Assembly (NCBI GenBank): GCA_041394945.1
Contig: JAWKHH010000001.1
Span: forward strand, 1,984,001-2,048,000
Direction: 5' to 3'
DNA: 64,000 bases
Source of the DNA: Bryobacteraceae bacterium
Lineage (GTDB): Bacteria > Acidobacteriota > Terriglobia > Bryobacterales > Bryobacteraceae
The translations under genes and the position numbers were made by a program. Positions 8,699-17,527 of the stretch are shown piece by piece. Position 1 is the first letter of the stretch. Every line of letters begins with the position of its first letter. The notes beneath the pieces are model-generated. The model was not told the origin of the DNA. It worked only from the letters and a program-made list of their open reading frames with translations, and searched no databases.

Positions 8699-9918
8699 GC
8701 GCACGCTACGTCAACATCGCGCTCGAACCCAGCGGCCATTCGCTCGATCTCTCCTTCGACCTCGAAAACGTCGGCTCGTCCCCGTGGCGCGCCGAAGGCG
8801 ATCTGTGCGTCGGCTGGCAGCTCATCGACGCCGAGACTCGCGTCTTTCTCGACGAAGGCGACTGGCAGCGCGCGGAGCATCCCATCGCACCCGGCGCGTC
8901 GCACCGGTTCCGCGTCCGCATCCAACTGCCGGAAGAGAACGGCCGATATCACGCGTACGTCTCGCCGCGCAACGAAGAGTTCGGCTGGTTCTATGCCACC
9001 CGCTGGCCGTTTCTGCTCGTCGAGGCCACCGTCCGCGCCGGCACGATTGAAAACCCTGGCGCCGAAGTGGTCACCACCAGCCACCTCAGCCTGCGGGCGC
9101 TCCCGAAGAACCTGCGCATCGCGTTCCTGGAGCCCTGGCGAACCATCCGCAATCACCATCGATTGATTTCCTCGCTCGTCCGCCGCGAGATCGTCACCCG
9201 CTATCGCGGCTCGCTGGGCGATGTCGCCTGGACCGTAATCCATCCGCTGCTGCTGATGCTGACATACTTTTTCGTCTTCGGCATCGTGCTGCAAGCCCGC
9301 TTCGGGCAGGACCCGTCTCGCGCCGGCTTCGTACTCTATTTTCTCGCCGGCATGCTCCCGTGGCTTCCGGCAAGCGAGGCCATCGCCCGTTCGGCCACCG
9401 TGATTCTCGAAAACCGGAATTTTGTCAAGAAGCTCGTCTTCCCCGTGGAGACGCTGCCGTTAAATCTCTCCGTCACCGGACTGGTTACCGAGGCCTTCGC
9501 GCTGCTGATCTTCCTCGCCCTGCTGCTCGTCACGCGCGGCGCGATTCCGCCTACGCTGGCGTGGCTGCCCGTGCTGCTCGTGCCGCAATGGCTGCTCACC
9601 GCCGGAATCTGCTGGCTGCTCGCGGCTCTCGGCGTCTTCTTCCGCGACCTCGGCCAGATCCTCGGCTTCGCGCTCACGCTGTGGTTCTTCCTGACGCCGA
9701 TCTGCTACCCGGAGGCCTCCCTCCCGTCCGGCGCCGCCGCGCTGCTCCAGTGGAACCCGATGTTCGTGCTGGTGCGGGCCTACCGCGCGATCCTGTTGGA
9801 AGCATCCGCGCCCGCGCTCGGTCCGCTCGTCGCGCTTTGGGCCGCCGCCATCGGCATCTTCCTCACTGGCCACGCCGCGTTCTGGAAGCTTCGCCGGCTG
9901 TTCGCCGACGTCATCTGA
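8695..9918 (+). CDS. ABC-2 polysaccharide export permease with N-terminal beta-sandwich-like domain
   Basis: 407 residues from ATG 8695, overlapping the previous TGA. Residues about 1-115 form a soluble domain (LDLSFDLENVGSSPWRAEG, HPIAPGASHRFRVRIQLP, GRYHAYVSPRNEEFGWF) resembling the Ig-like glycan-recognition segments of exporter ATPases of the Wzt type. Residues about 135-400 are a six-helix ABC-2 permease of the Wzm/TagG class, with the diagnostic YRGSLGDVAWTVIHPLLLM at its start and FFLTPICYPEASLP near the end. It would export a lipid-linked glycan made by the enzymes encoded just upstream. No ATPase gene is adjacent; the next gene is on the opposite strand with touching stops. Confidence 0.85.
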   Translation: MSARYVNIALEPSGHSLDLSFDLENVGSSPWRAEGDLCVGWQLIDAETRVFLDEGDWQRAEHPIAPGASHRFRVRIQLPEENGRYHAYVSPRNEEFGWFYATRWPFLLVEATVRAGTIENPGAEVVTTSHLSLRALPKNLRIAFLEPWRTIRNHHRLISSLVRREIVTRYRGSLGDVAWTVIHPLLLMLTYFFVFGIVLQARFGQDPSRAGFVLYFLAGMLPWLPASEAIARSATVILENRNFVKKLVFPVETLPLNLSVTGLVTEAFALLIFLALLLVTRGAIPPTLAWLPVLLVPQWLLTAGICWLLAALGVFFRDLGQILGFALTLWFFLTPICYPEASLPSGAAALLQWNPMFVLVRAYRAILLEASAPALGPLVALWAAAIGIFLTGHAAFWKLRRLFADVI

Positions 9919-11841
9919 TCACTTCCGCAAGATCGGCCACAAGCTCGCGAAGTCATCTGTCCAACGGATCTCTCGCTCTCCCTCGCGCGGCTGGCCCGGA
10001 ACCAGGTGCATCCACGTCGCCGAGTAGACGCCCTGCGACGCGTCCGCGTCGGTGTCGACGCGTCTGGCCCGGTAGCCGATCGATCGGGCCAGGCCGTTGA
10101 TCACCGGCTCCAGATCCAACGCGCGATTCGAGATGTGGATCAGCAGGCTTCCCCCGGGAGCGAGGTGTTTCTTGTAGATCGCCGCGCACTCGGCCGTCAG
10201 CAGATGCGTCGGAATCGCGTCGCTGGTGAATGCGTCGACCACGAAGATGTCATAGTTCTGCGGCGGCTCGGCCTCGAGCAGCAGCCGGGCATCCCCCACC
10301 GCGATCTCCGGCTTCGCCCCGGCATCGGAAAGATACATGAAGTAGCGCCGCGCCATTTCCACCACATCCGCGTTGATCTCGTAGAACCGGAACGTATCGC
10401 CGGCGCGCGCATATCGCGCCAGCGTCCCGGCGCCGAGCCCGATGATGCCCACCCGCAGCGGACCGGTGTTGCGCTTCGGATTCCCCTCGAGCGCGATACC
10501 GATTCCGCTTGCCCATCCGAAATACGACGTCGGCGTCCGCCGGCGGGCCTCGTCGAGAAACTGGAACCCGTGCGTGGTGGCGCCGTGGGTCAGCATCCGC
10601 CGATGACCGTCGCTGTCGTTCTTATCGCTCACGCGCAACACGCCGTAGAAGTTGCGGCGCTGCTCGAGAATTTCCTTCGATCCGGTATCGAATACCAGCA
10701 TCGGCACCACGGCCGCGAACGCCAATCCGGTGGCCGCGGCTCTCGCCAACGGCGGCATCGTTCGCAGCGACTTAATCTCACCTCCGCGCCATCGGCTCGC
10801 CAGCGCGGCCGCCGCGCAGACCGCCAGCAGGATCGGATACTCGGCATAGGTGCGAAACGCGCGCGGCGCCACCAGCGCCACGAACGATCCCCCGAGCGCG
10901 CCGCCAAATGCGATGGCGATATAGAAGCGCGTGAGGTCGCGAGCCTCGGGCTTGGTCCGCGCCAGTTCGCCGTGCACCAGCATCAGGCATACGAACAGCG
11001 TGAGTGCGTACACGGCAAGCAGCAGCCATAGGTTCAGGTTCGCCCCTACCACCCAAAGCGCCGTCGCCGTCGGGATTGCGATCGAGGCGAACAGCGAATA
11101 GGCGCGCGGATCGTACCAGCGCGGATGGTCGAAACACAGCGTGAACGTCCCCAGGTAGAGCACCAAGGGAACTACCCATAGAAACGGAAACGAGGCGACT
11201 TCCTGGCACATCTGATTCGTGGTGGCGACGAGCAGTCCGGAACCGGCCGCCGCCAGCGCGGTCCACGACGCAAAGTCTCCCCACCGCCACGGCCCGGCGC
11301 TTTCCGCCTGCTTGAAGGATCGTGGCGATACGGCAATGGCGCACAACACGTAAATCGCGTAGAGCGCGCTATAGCCGCGAAGCTGCCATCGAAGCGGCAG
11401 CCACGGCTCCACCAGGAAGGGATACGCCAGCAGCGCGCCAAGCGAAGCCAGATTTGACAGCGCGTACAAGCGGTACGGATTCTCGAGTTTGGACCAGCGC
11501 TGCATCAGCGGCGATGTGGTGGCCAGCACGAAGTACGGCAGCCCGATCATCGACGCCAGCGAGAACAGCAGCGATAGCGTCGGACCCATCGTTCCCGGCG
11601 CCGCCGCCCCACGCCCCACCGGCAGCGCCGCCACTGACAGCGCCAGCAGCGCTACGTGCCACGGCGGCCGCGTCCAGTGCGCGTAGACGTATCCGGCAAG
11701 CAGCAGGAGTTGGAAGAACAGCAGGCAGACGGTCCAAACCGAAGAGGCGCCGCCGTAGACGGGAAGCAATACCTTCGCCACCACTGGCTGAATCGAAAAG
11801 AGAAGAAAGGCGCCCAGGGCGACCGTAAGGGCTTGCAGCAC
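9919..11841 (-). CDS. Membrane-bound spermidine-synthase-like protein (MFS-like helices fused to SAM domain)
   Basis: 640 residues from GTG 11841. The N-terminal 400 residues form about ten membrane helices beginning ALTVALGAFLLFSIQPVVAK. The C-terminal domain is a spermidine-synthase-like Rossmann fold: VGIIGLGAGTLARYARAG (nucleotide loop), YEINADVVEMARRYF (acidic residue after strand 2), VGDARLLLE and YDIFVVDAFTSDAIPTHLL. The family is annotated as fused MFS/spermidine synthase and is common in soil bacteria; whether it makes polyamines is unproven. It is convergent with the permease gene, the two stop codons abutting as TGA|TCA at 9916-9921. Confidence 0.8.
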   Translation of the reverse strand: MLQALTVALGAFLLFSIQPVVAKVLLPVYGGASSVWTVCLLFFQLLLLAGYVYAHWTRPPWHVALLALSVAALPVGRGAAAPGTMGPTLSLLFSLASMIGLPYFVLATTSPLMQRWSKLENPYRLYALSNLASLGALLAYPFLVEPWLPLRWQLRGYSALYAIYVLCAIAVSPRSFKQAESAGPWRWGDFASWTALAAAGSGLLVATTNQMCQEVASFPFLWVVPLVLYLGTFTLCFDHPRWYDPRAYSLFASIAIPTATALWVVGANLNLWLLLAVYALTLFVCLMLVHGELARTKPEARDLTRFYIAIAFGGALGGSFVALVAPRAFRTYAEYPILLAVCAAAALASRWRGGEIKSLRTMPPLARAAATGLAFAAVVPMLVFDTGSKEILEQRRNFYGVLRVSDKNDSDGHRRMLTHGATTHGFQFLDEARRRTPTSYFGWASGIGIALEGNPKRNTGPLRVGIIGLGAGTLARYARAGDTFRFYEINADVVEMARRYFMYLSDAGAKPEIAVGDARLLLEAEPPQNYDIFVVDAFTSDAIPTHLLTAECAAIYKKHLAPGGSLLIHISNRALDLEPVINGLARSIGYRARRVDTDADASQGVYSATWMHLVPGQPREGEREIRWTDDFASLWPILRK

Positions 11842-11884
11842 GGAAGCCTCTATTTTAGTTCAAGCCCTATCGCAAATCGCCGAT

Positions 11885-12136
11885 ATGGGAAACATGCAGA
11901 TCTACGGAACAGCCCTCGCCGGGCTCGAACGGGCGCAGGCGCAAGTGGAGACCGCGGCAAATCGGATCGCCAAGGCTTCCGCCCCGCCCCCGGGCAGCAC
12001 TCCCGCCGGCGACCAAGTCGACCTCTCCCAGGAAATCACCGGCCTGCTCGTCGCCCGCGAAGCCTTCGAAGCCAATCTCGCCGTTATCGACTCCGTCAGC
12101 GAACTCGATCAACACCTGATCGACATCCTCGCCTGA
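11885..12136 (+). CDS. Flagellar rod/hook-like mini-protein (83 aa)
   Basis: The 83 residues are an abbreviated flagellar rod protein: the N-terminus IYGTALAGLERAQAQVETAA-NRIA resembles the FlgB/FlgC/FlgG start (…L..A...LDVAANNIAN), and the C-terminus VDLSQEITGLLVAREAFEAN followed by LDQHLIDILA resembles the conserved FlgC/FlgE tail. The whole central domain is absent, replaced by a Pro/Gly linker (APPPGSTPAGDQ). An in-frame ATG at 11894 is an alternative start. No other flagellar gene is in the window. It diverges from the spermidine-synthase-like gene (43-base gap) and converges on tssM. Confidence 0.6.
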   Translation: MGNMQIYGTALAGLERAQAQVETAANRIAKASAPPPGSTPAGDQVDLSQEITGLLVAREAFEANLAVIDSVSELDQHLIDILA

Positions 12137-12145
12137 TTCCCGCTC

Positions 12146-15100
12146 CTATCGCGCCGCGATCGAACTCACGCAGCTCAACTGCAAATCTCGCGGCAGCAGG
12201 CTCGACGGCGCGCCCTTCATGTCGAGCACGAGCTTCAACGGCACCGCCCGCTCGACGGATGCCACCTTCCCGATCGATGCCGTGTTCCGCAAATCGTACT
12301 CGAGCAGCGCGCGTCCGGCCCCCCCGGTCACACGGTCCGCCCGCGCGAAGAACTGCACCACGCTCCACACACCCCCGCCCAACGGCAACTCCGGCGGCTG
12401 CACTTCCTTCGCCCGCACCCGCAGCCGCACACCCGCCCCGCCATCCGGCCATGTGAAATCCTGCGAGCCGCCCCGGCTGGACCCCTTCAGCAACTGCTTG
12501 TCGATCTGCAAGTAGACATCCTCGATATCCGCGCTCGGAACCACTTGCAGCGTATAGTGCACCTGCGGCTGCGTGGCGCCAGCCGGAAAGAACATGTTCG
12601 CCAGCCCGATGGCCTTGTTATAAAACGCGACGAAACCGGGATTCACTTTCACCGGACCGTCCGTCTTGGCCGTGTACCGGGACCCCACCGGCGTCAACAA
12701 TTCCGCAAGCGCTTCCTGGTAGAAGGTGAACAACCGCCCCGATCCCGGCTGGAATACCGCCGCCAAATCGTCCGGCCGCGCCTGCGTTGAAGAACGCGGA
12801 TTGAAAGGATACTTGGAGAGCACCGGCGCCAGATCCGAGCAGAATCCCGCGCCCTTGCTGTTCGCAGCCGAGACGGGCACGCCCTTCATCATGGCCTCGG
12901 CGTAAAGGATCGGATCCTGCAGAAGCTGCGCCGCCTTCTGCGGCAGGTTCAGCTTCTGCGCCGTCATCAGAGCTTCCTTCTTCGCGGTATCCGCCTCTCC
13001 CAGCCGTTCGGCGTCCCGATTGGACGAGTTCGCGATCCGGTCCACGCCGACCTGCAGCGCGGCCAGTTCCCCCATGTACCGCTCGTTGTTCGGGCCGATC
13101 GCCGCCGACTCGCAGGACGCCGGCGCCACCAGCCCCTGAATGGGTTCGAACGGCTTCTTGATCGCCGGATTGTCGACGTCGGTGTGGGTCGAGATCAGGC
13201 AGAACAGCCGCAGCAGCGGCGAACCGGGAGACGCCGTGCTGCTCAGCTTCTTCGCTGCGTCGGGGAACCCGCCATACCGCTCCACGCGGCCGGCATTGAG
13301 GAACTGGTTCCATTGCCCGACGAAGTCCTCCTGGTAGCGATCGCGAAGCTGCGCGATCACCTCGCCCGGCGGCACGTTGCTCACCGCCTGCCCCTCGCCC
13401 AGCACCCACGGTTCGCGATTCACGTAGTCAGGCGCTTTCTGAATCGCCGTCTGCATCAGAGCGAATCCAGTTCGGGTGAAGGCGTGCGACACCTCGCGCG
13501 GATCGCTCACCGCGCCCGTGGGATCGGCGAATCGAATCGGCTGCCCCTTCGCCGCCACCTCGTCGAGCATGTTCCGGTATACGCGATCGACGAGTTTGAA
13601 TTGCCAAAGATAAGCCTGCGTCTGCCGGATCGCATCTTCGTCCGCGCGCGCGTCGCAGAAGTTGTCCTTGCGCGCCGACGCGTAGAAACGAAACTGCTCC
13701 CGCGCCAGCCGCGTCTGGTCCGGCGAGAGTGCCTGCCGGTCCGCCCACACATTGCCAAGCACGCGCGTCAGGTACGCGGCGTCGGCCTTGTCCGGATAGC
13801 GCGTCATCATCAGATACGCTTTCAGGTAGCTGTACGGCTGGTCGTAGTCGTCCTGCGGACCCGGCGTACGCGGCACGCTCCGCAATCGCCTCGTCAATTG
13901 CTCGCGAACATCGTCGAGCACCACGCTCCGCGCGCTTCGGCAGTAGGCGTCGCGAATGGCGTCGTGCATCGGGCGGCCCGGATACACGCCCCAGCGATGC
14001 GACATCGGCGGCCGCTCCGCTTCCCAGCGCGTGACGTTTTCGGCCGGGACCCGAAGCCGCTCCAGGCGTTCGAGCGCGTCGAGCGTCGCTGGCTGCCCGC
14101 TTGCCGTTCGCACGGCGGAGAGGGCGGCGGCCGCCTGGCTCGACTCGGCGATCATCGTCCGGTTCTTCAGAAACGATACGGTCGCGCCGCCGAACCACAA
14201 CAAGCACGCCGCGGCTAGCGTTCCGAGCAGCACGCGCTGCACCACGCCTGCTTCCTGGTTCGCGCCGCTCGCGTTCAGCGCCAGCCGGTCGCCGAGCAGC
14301 GCGTCGCTGAAGAACTTTTCCAAAAACACCCACTGCGGCACGCGGCGCGGCGCGGCGCCGGAACGGTCCTCGAGCACCACCGGACGCACGCCGGTGAAGA
14401 ACATCCCGCGCAGGAACGGCGTGGCCCGCAACTGCCGTGGCCGCCCGATTTCGAGGAGGCACCGCACAGCGTTGTCGCGCAGCTTGCGAAATTCTCTCGG
14501 AAACTCGTAGATGTTCGGCGTGGACCGCGTGTCGTTCTCGCGGCGCAGGTGTTCGGAGCGCTTCTCGGCGAGGCCCGAAAACAGCGTTTCCCACGCCGCA
14601 TTCAGCTCCGCGGTTCTCTGCTGGTTGTAGCTGCCGCCCGCGGCCGCGGCCTCCATCGGAAACGCCGCACCGAAAACCTGCGTGGCTTCCTCGCGGCCCA
14701 TCACCCGAACGTAGTCGTTGAAATACGGAATACGGTCGAACTTCGTGAACAGCACATACACGGGCAGGCGGGCGCCCCAAATCTGGCCGATATCGCCGAG
14801 AAGAGCGTTGAATTTCTTGCCCACCGCGACTCCCGTCGCCGCCGCGTCCGGCCGCTGCAGCGTCTCAAGGTCGATGCAGATCACCACCGCGCGCGGCGCT
14901 TGCCGCCGGCCGAACACCGCTGCCGCCTGCGCCGGGCGAATCTGATCGGCGAGCCCGCGCAGCGCCTCGGAATTGAGAAGGTTGCCGGCCGCCTCAACAA
15001 GCACCGTCCCGGCGCCGAGCCAGAGATTGGCGCCCCGCGTAGGCGGAATCGCACCCGTATCGGCCCGGTCCCGCCCCGCCAGCAACTCAGGCTGAAGCCC

Positions 15101-15457
15101 GGAGTTCACCACTACGCTCGTCTTTGTCGTCCCCGTTTCGCCGATCACCAGCACCACCGGGAGATCGGCCACTCTGCCGGCGTCGGCGCGGAGCTTGGCC
15201 GATTCGGCCAGCCGTTGATTGGCCTCGCGCACCAGGAACGAAACCTCTTCCGGCGCATCGGCCACCCGTGCCGGCGTTCTGGCGCGCCGCCGCAACACCA
15301 GGAAAACCGCCACGATCGTAACCGCCAGCCCGATAACCCATAGCCCGATCCGCAGCACCAGCAGGTCGCTGCCGGCAAGCGAAGTGCGTCCCGTGAGCAG
15401 CCACACGAGCAGGGCGTAAACCACGAAAACGAGGCCGGCCACGACGTACGTCAGCAT
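12146..15457 (-). CDS. tssM: T6SS inner-membrane protein TssM (IcmF family)
   Basis: 1103 residues. Two N-terminal membrane helices (about 1-22 and 33-55) precede a cytoplasmic GTPase-like domain with a P-loop at 106-113 reading GETGTTKT, then the IcmF region (SGLAEKRSEHL, RNFRE-like EFPREFRKLRDN, RGMFFTGVRP) and a third helix near 430 (VLLGTLAAACLLWFGGATVS). The remaining ~650 residues are the periplasmic part with the C-terminal beta-rich region. TssM spans inner membrane to outer membrane and forms the T6SS envelope channel with TssL and TssJ. The P-loop has Thr where most have Gly before the Lys. Its start overlaps the end of tssL. It is the last gene of the long minus-strand run. Confidence 0.93.
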   Translation of the reverse strand: MLTYVVAGLVFVVYALLVWLLTGRTSLAGSDLLVLRIGLWVIGLAVTIVAVFLVLRRRARTPARVADAPEEVSFLVREANQRLAESAKLRADAGRVADLPVVLVIGETGTTKTSVVVNSGLQPELLAGRDRADTGAIPPTRGANLWLGAGTVLVEAAGNLLNSEALRGLADQIRPAQAAAVFGRRQAPRAVVICIDLETLQRPDAAATGVAVGKKFNALLGDIGQIWGARLPVYVLFTKFDRIPYFNDYVRVMGREEATQVFGAAFPMEAAAAGGSYNQQRTAELNAAWETLFSGLAEKRSEHLRRENDTRSTPNIYEFPREFRKLRDNAVRCLLEIGRPRQLRATPFLRGMFFTGVRPVVLEDRSGAAPRRVPQWVFLEKFFSDALLGDRLALNASGANQEAGVVQRVLLGTLAAACLLWFGGATVSFLKNRTMIAESSQAAAALSAVRTASGQPATLDALERLERLRVPAENVTRWEAERPPMSHRWGVYPGRPMHDAIRDAYCRSARSVVLDDVREQLTRRLRSVPRTPGPQDDYDQPYSYLKAYLMMTRYPDKADAAYLTRVLGNVWADRQALSPDQTRLAREQFRFYASARKDNFCDARADEDAIRQTQAYLWQFKLVDRVYRNMLDEVAAKGQPIRFADPTGAVSDPREVSHAFTRTGFALMQTAIQKAPDYVNREPWVLGEGQAVSNVPPGEVIAQLRDRYQEDFVGQWNQFLNAGRVERYGGFPDAAKKLSSTASPGSPLLRLFCLISTHTDVDNPAIKKPFEPIQGLVAPASCESAAIGPNNERYMGELAALQVGVDRIANSSNRDAERLGEADTAKKEALMTAQKLNLPQKAAQLLQDPILYAEAMMKGVPVSAANSKGAGFCSDLAPVLSKYPFNPRSSTQARPDDLAAVFQPGSGRLFTFYQEALAELLTPVGSRYTAKTDGPVKVNPGFVAFYNKAIGLANMFFPAGATQPQVHYTLQVVPSADIEDVYLQIDKQLLKGSSRGGSQDFTWPDGGAGVRLRVRAKEVQPPELPLGGGVWSVVQFFARADRVTGGAGRALLEYDLRNTASIGKVASVERAVPLKLVLDMKGAPSSLLPRDLQLSCVSSIAAR

Positions 15458-16167
15458 CCGTGCACCGCCCCGGCGACGTCAGCCGCAATCGAAGACAGGC
15501 TCGAACGGAGCACCAGGAAGTACAGCAGCACGCCGGCAACCAACAATCCGGCGCTCGCCGCCGCGATCCATTGCAGCCGCCGGTTCCACGCGTTGGATTC
15601 CCGCGGCATGCGATCCCCGGCGGCCATCCACGACGGCGCAATCCAAGGCTGCTGCCCGCGGATCCGCATGATCTTCTCGAGCATCCGCTCCGTAGTGGCT
15701 CGAACGTCGCCCTCACGCCCGCCCAGCCGCCCGCGGTAGCCGAGCAGCATGCATTGCAGGTACAACTCGAGCAGATCGGCGGTGTGCTGCGTATCGTCGC
15801 CGGAAAGCATGTCCCGGATGTTCAGGTAGAACACCTCCCCGGCCACGTGCTGCTGGAAGAACTCCGGACCAAGCGGCTGCCGCGCCCAATCGCGATAGGC
15901 GGGATTCGCCGAGTCCAACACACTCTCGTCGAGAAACGCTGTCACCGCCTGCGCGGCGCGAAATGCCAGGTCGCGAGAATAGCCGGTTCGTACGGCTTCT
16001 TCCTGCGCCGCCAGCAAGGCGTTGCGCACCTGATTCCGGAAATGATCCACGTGCTGGATCGGCTGCCGGTCCGCGCGCACGCGCACGATCACCGTCAGCA
16101 GTTCCTGAAAGACAATAGCCAACCGGTCAGACCGGGGAGGCGTCAAGTTGGTATATGCTTGCGCCAT
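15451..16167 (-). CDS. tssL: T6SS inner-membrane protein TssL (DotU family)
   Basis: 238 residues. Typical DotU features are FRNQVRNALLAAQEEAVRTG, ALLDE-like VTAFLDESVLDS and the conserved DLLELYLQCMLLGYRGRLGG. One membrane anchor lies near the C-terminus (about residues 205-225, WIAAASAGLLVAGVLLYFLV), giving the tail-anchored topology of this family. There is no peptidoglycan-binding extension, so anchoring to the wall must come from another protein. TssL joins TssM in the membrane complex and contacts the baseplate through TssK. The gene sits four bases after tssK and overlaps tssM. Confidence 0.93.
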   Translation of the reverse strand: MAQAYTNLTPPRSDRLAIVFQELLTVIVRVRADRQPIQHVDHFRNQVRNALLAAQEEAVRTGYSRDLAFRAAQAVTAFLDESVLDSANPAYRDWARQPLGPEFFQQHVAGEVFYLNIRDMLSGDDTQHTADLLELYLQCMLLGYRGRLGGREGDVRATTERMLEKIMRIRGQQPWIAPSWMAAGDRMPRESNAWNRRLQWIAAASAGLLVAGVLLYFLVLRSSLSSIAADVAGAVHGC

Positions 16168-16171
16168 TCCC

Positions 16172-17521
16172 TCAGCCCTCCAGCAGTATCACCAGTTCCA
16201 GTTGCGGCGCCGCAATCTCGCCCGGCGCATACACACCCACCCGCCTTGTCGCCACGATGTGCTCCCAACACGGCCCGGACTTCGTGATGCTGAAATATTG
16301 GGACTCCACCCGCGCCGGCGCCTGCGGCGGGGGCACGGGCAGATGCGTCAGCGGCAAACCGGGCACGGCGCGCTTCACCAGCTCCCGGATGAACTTGTCC
16401 GAACACACCTTCACCAGCTTCGGCGTTCCGGCGATCACACGCGCCTCGCCCACCCGGGACTGCACGCCGATCATCCACCGCGAACGATCGAGCATGCGCG
16501 GGTCCTTGATATCGGCCGCCCAATAGTAGGGCTCCACGGGCTCCAGCGGGATCACCACGCAGTTGGTCGGCATCACCAGGTCCAGGTGGACCCGGATGTG
16601 CCGCTCGAGCGTGTGAAAGCAGTCGGTCAGGTTCTCGTGGTCGTACAAAGGGAGGTCGCGCGGGTGCGTCTGGGTTGAGAATGAACACAGCGCGCCGGCC
16701 AGCCGCGACAATTCCCGGTAAAGCTCCTCCGGATGCCCGCGGCGCGTGAGCGTAAGGTGCCGCAGCATGCCGAGGCTCGAATGGATCGTGTGCAGAAACC
16801 AGAACGACGCCAGGTCCCGCCGCACTTGGTCCGCCAGCGCCTGCGAACCCTGCTGAAACGCCGCCGCGAGCGTGACGCTTTTCTCCTCGAGCGCGCCGGT
16901 GAGATCCCGGATCAGCCCCAGCAGGTGGGCGTTGGCGGACGTATCGAGGCAGGGAGGGATATACGTTTCGTCGTAGGCGAATCTGCCCGCGCCGTCCCGC
17001 TGAATGCGCGCCAGCGGCAGCGTCGTCATGTTCTCGCCGGCCTCATGGTCCAGCAGCAGGCGGAAGTTCTTGCGACCCACGCGCACCGGGCGGTCGTCAA
17101 CGCCGTTGGTCTCGTCCCGCAGCGTCTGTGTTTCGGCAATGAAACGTAGGTCGCCGGAGTTTTCCTCGATCCGGAAGTTGGCCCCGTCGGACCGCCGCTT
17201 CGGGATCGCGAGCACGAGCAGGTGTTCGTCCCGCGCCGGCGAGAAGGCCTCGCCGATAGCGCGCGCCGGCAGCATTCCGTCCGAGTCCGGAATCTGAAAC
17301 CCCAACCCGTCCGGCATCACGCCCGACGCGTGGATGATGCGGGCGGTTCCGTTCTTCAACGCCTCGGCATCCATTTCGCAAGCCGACAAGCCATACGGCC
17401 GGAACCACAATGACGAGGCCGCGAACTGGATCGAATCCTCAACGAATCTGCTCTGCGCCTGGAAGTGGTGGGGCGCAAGGTGCATCCCCTCCTGCCACAC
17501 GATGCGCGAGAGGGACTTCAT
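16172..17521 (-). CDS. tssK: T6SS baseplate protein TssK (first copy)
   Basis: 449 residues, usual length. The start SRIVWQEGMHLAPHHFQAQS is the hallmark TssK N-terminus, with SSLWFRPYGLSACEMD, YDETYIPPCLD and the late segment HPRDLPLYDHENLTDCFHTL all typical. TssK trimers link the TssFG wedges of the baseplate to TssL in the membrane. It follows the unknown gene at 17528 with a six-base gap and precedes tssL. A second, clearly distinct tssK lies at 35964, so this operon copy is presumably the core one, as it is coupled to tssL and tssM. Confidence 0.94.
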   Translation of the reverse strand: MKSLSRIVWQEGMHLAPHHFQAQSRFVEDSIQFAASSLWFRPYGLSACEMDAEALKNGTARIIHASGVMPDGLGFQIPDSDGMLPARAIGEAFSPARDEHLLVLAIPKRRSDGANFRIEENSGDLRFIAETQTLRDETNGVDDRPVRVGRKNFRLLLDHEAGENMTTLPLARIQRDGAGRFAYDETYIPPCLDTSANAHLLGLIRDLTGALEEKSVTLAAAFQQGSQALADQVRRDLASFWFLHTIHSSLGMLRHLTLTRRGHPEELYRELSRLAGALCSFSTQTHPRDLPLYDHENLTDCFHTLERHIRVHLDLVMPTNCVVIPLEPVEPYYWAADIKDPRMLDRSRWMIGVQSRVGEARVIAGTPKLVKVCSDKFIRELVKRAVPGLPLTHLPVPPPQAPARVESQYFSITKSGPCWEHIVATRRVGVYAPGEIAAPQLELVILLEG

Positions 17522-17527
17522 AGGCGC

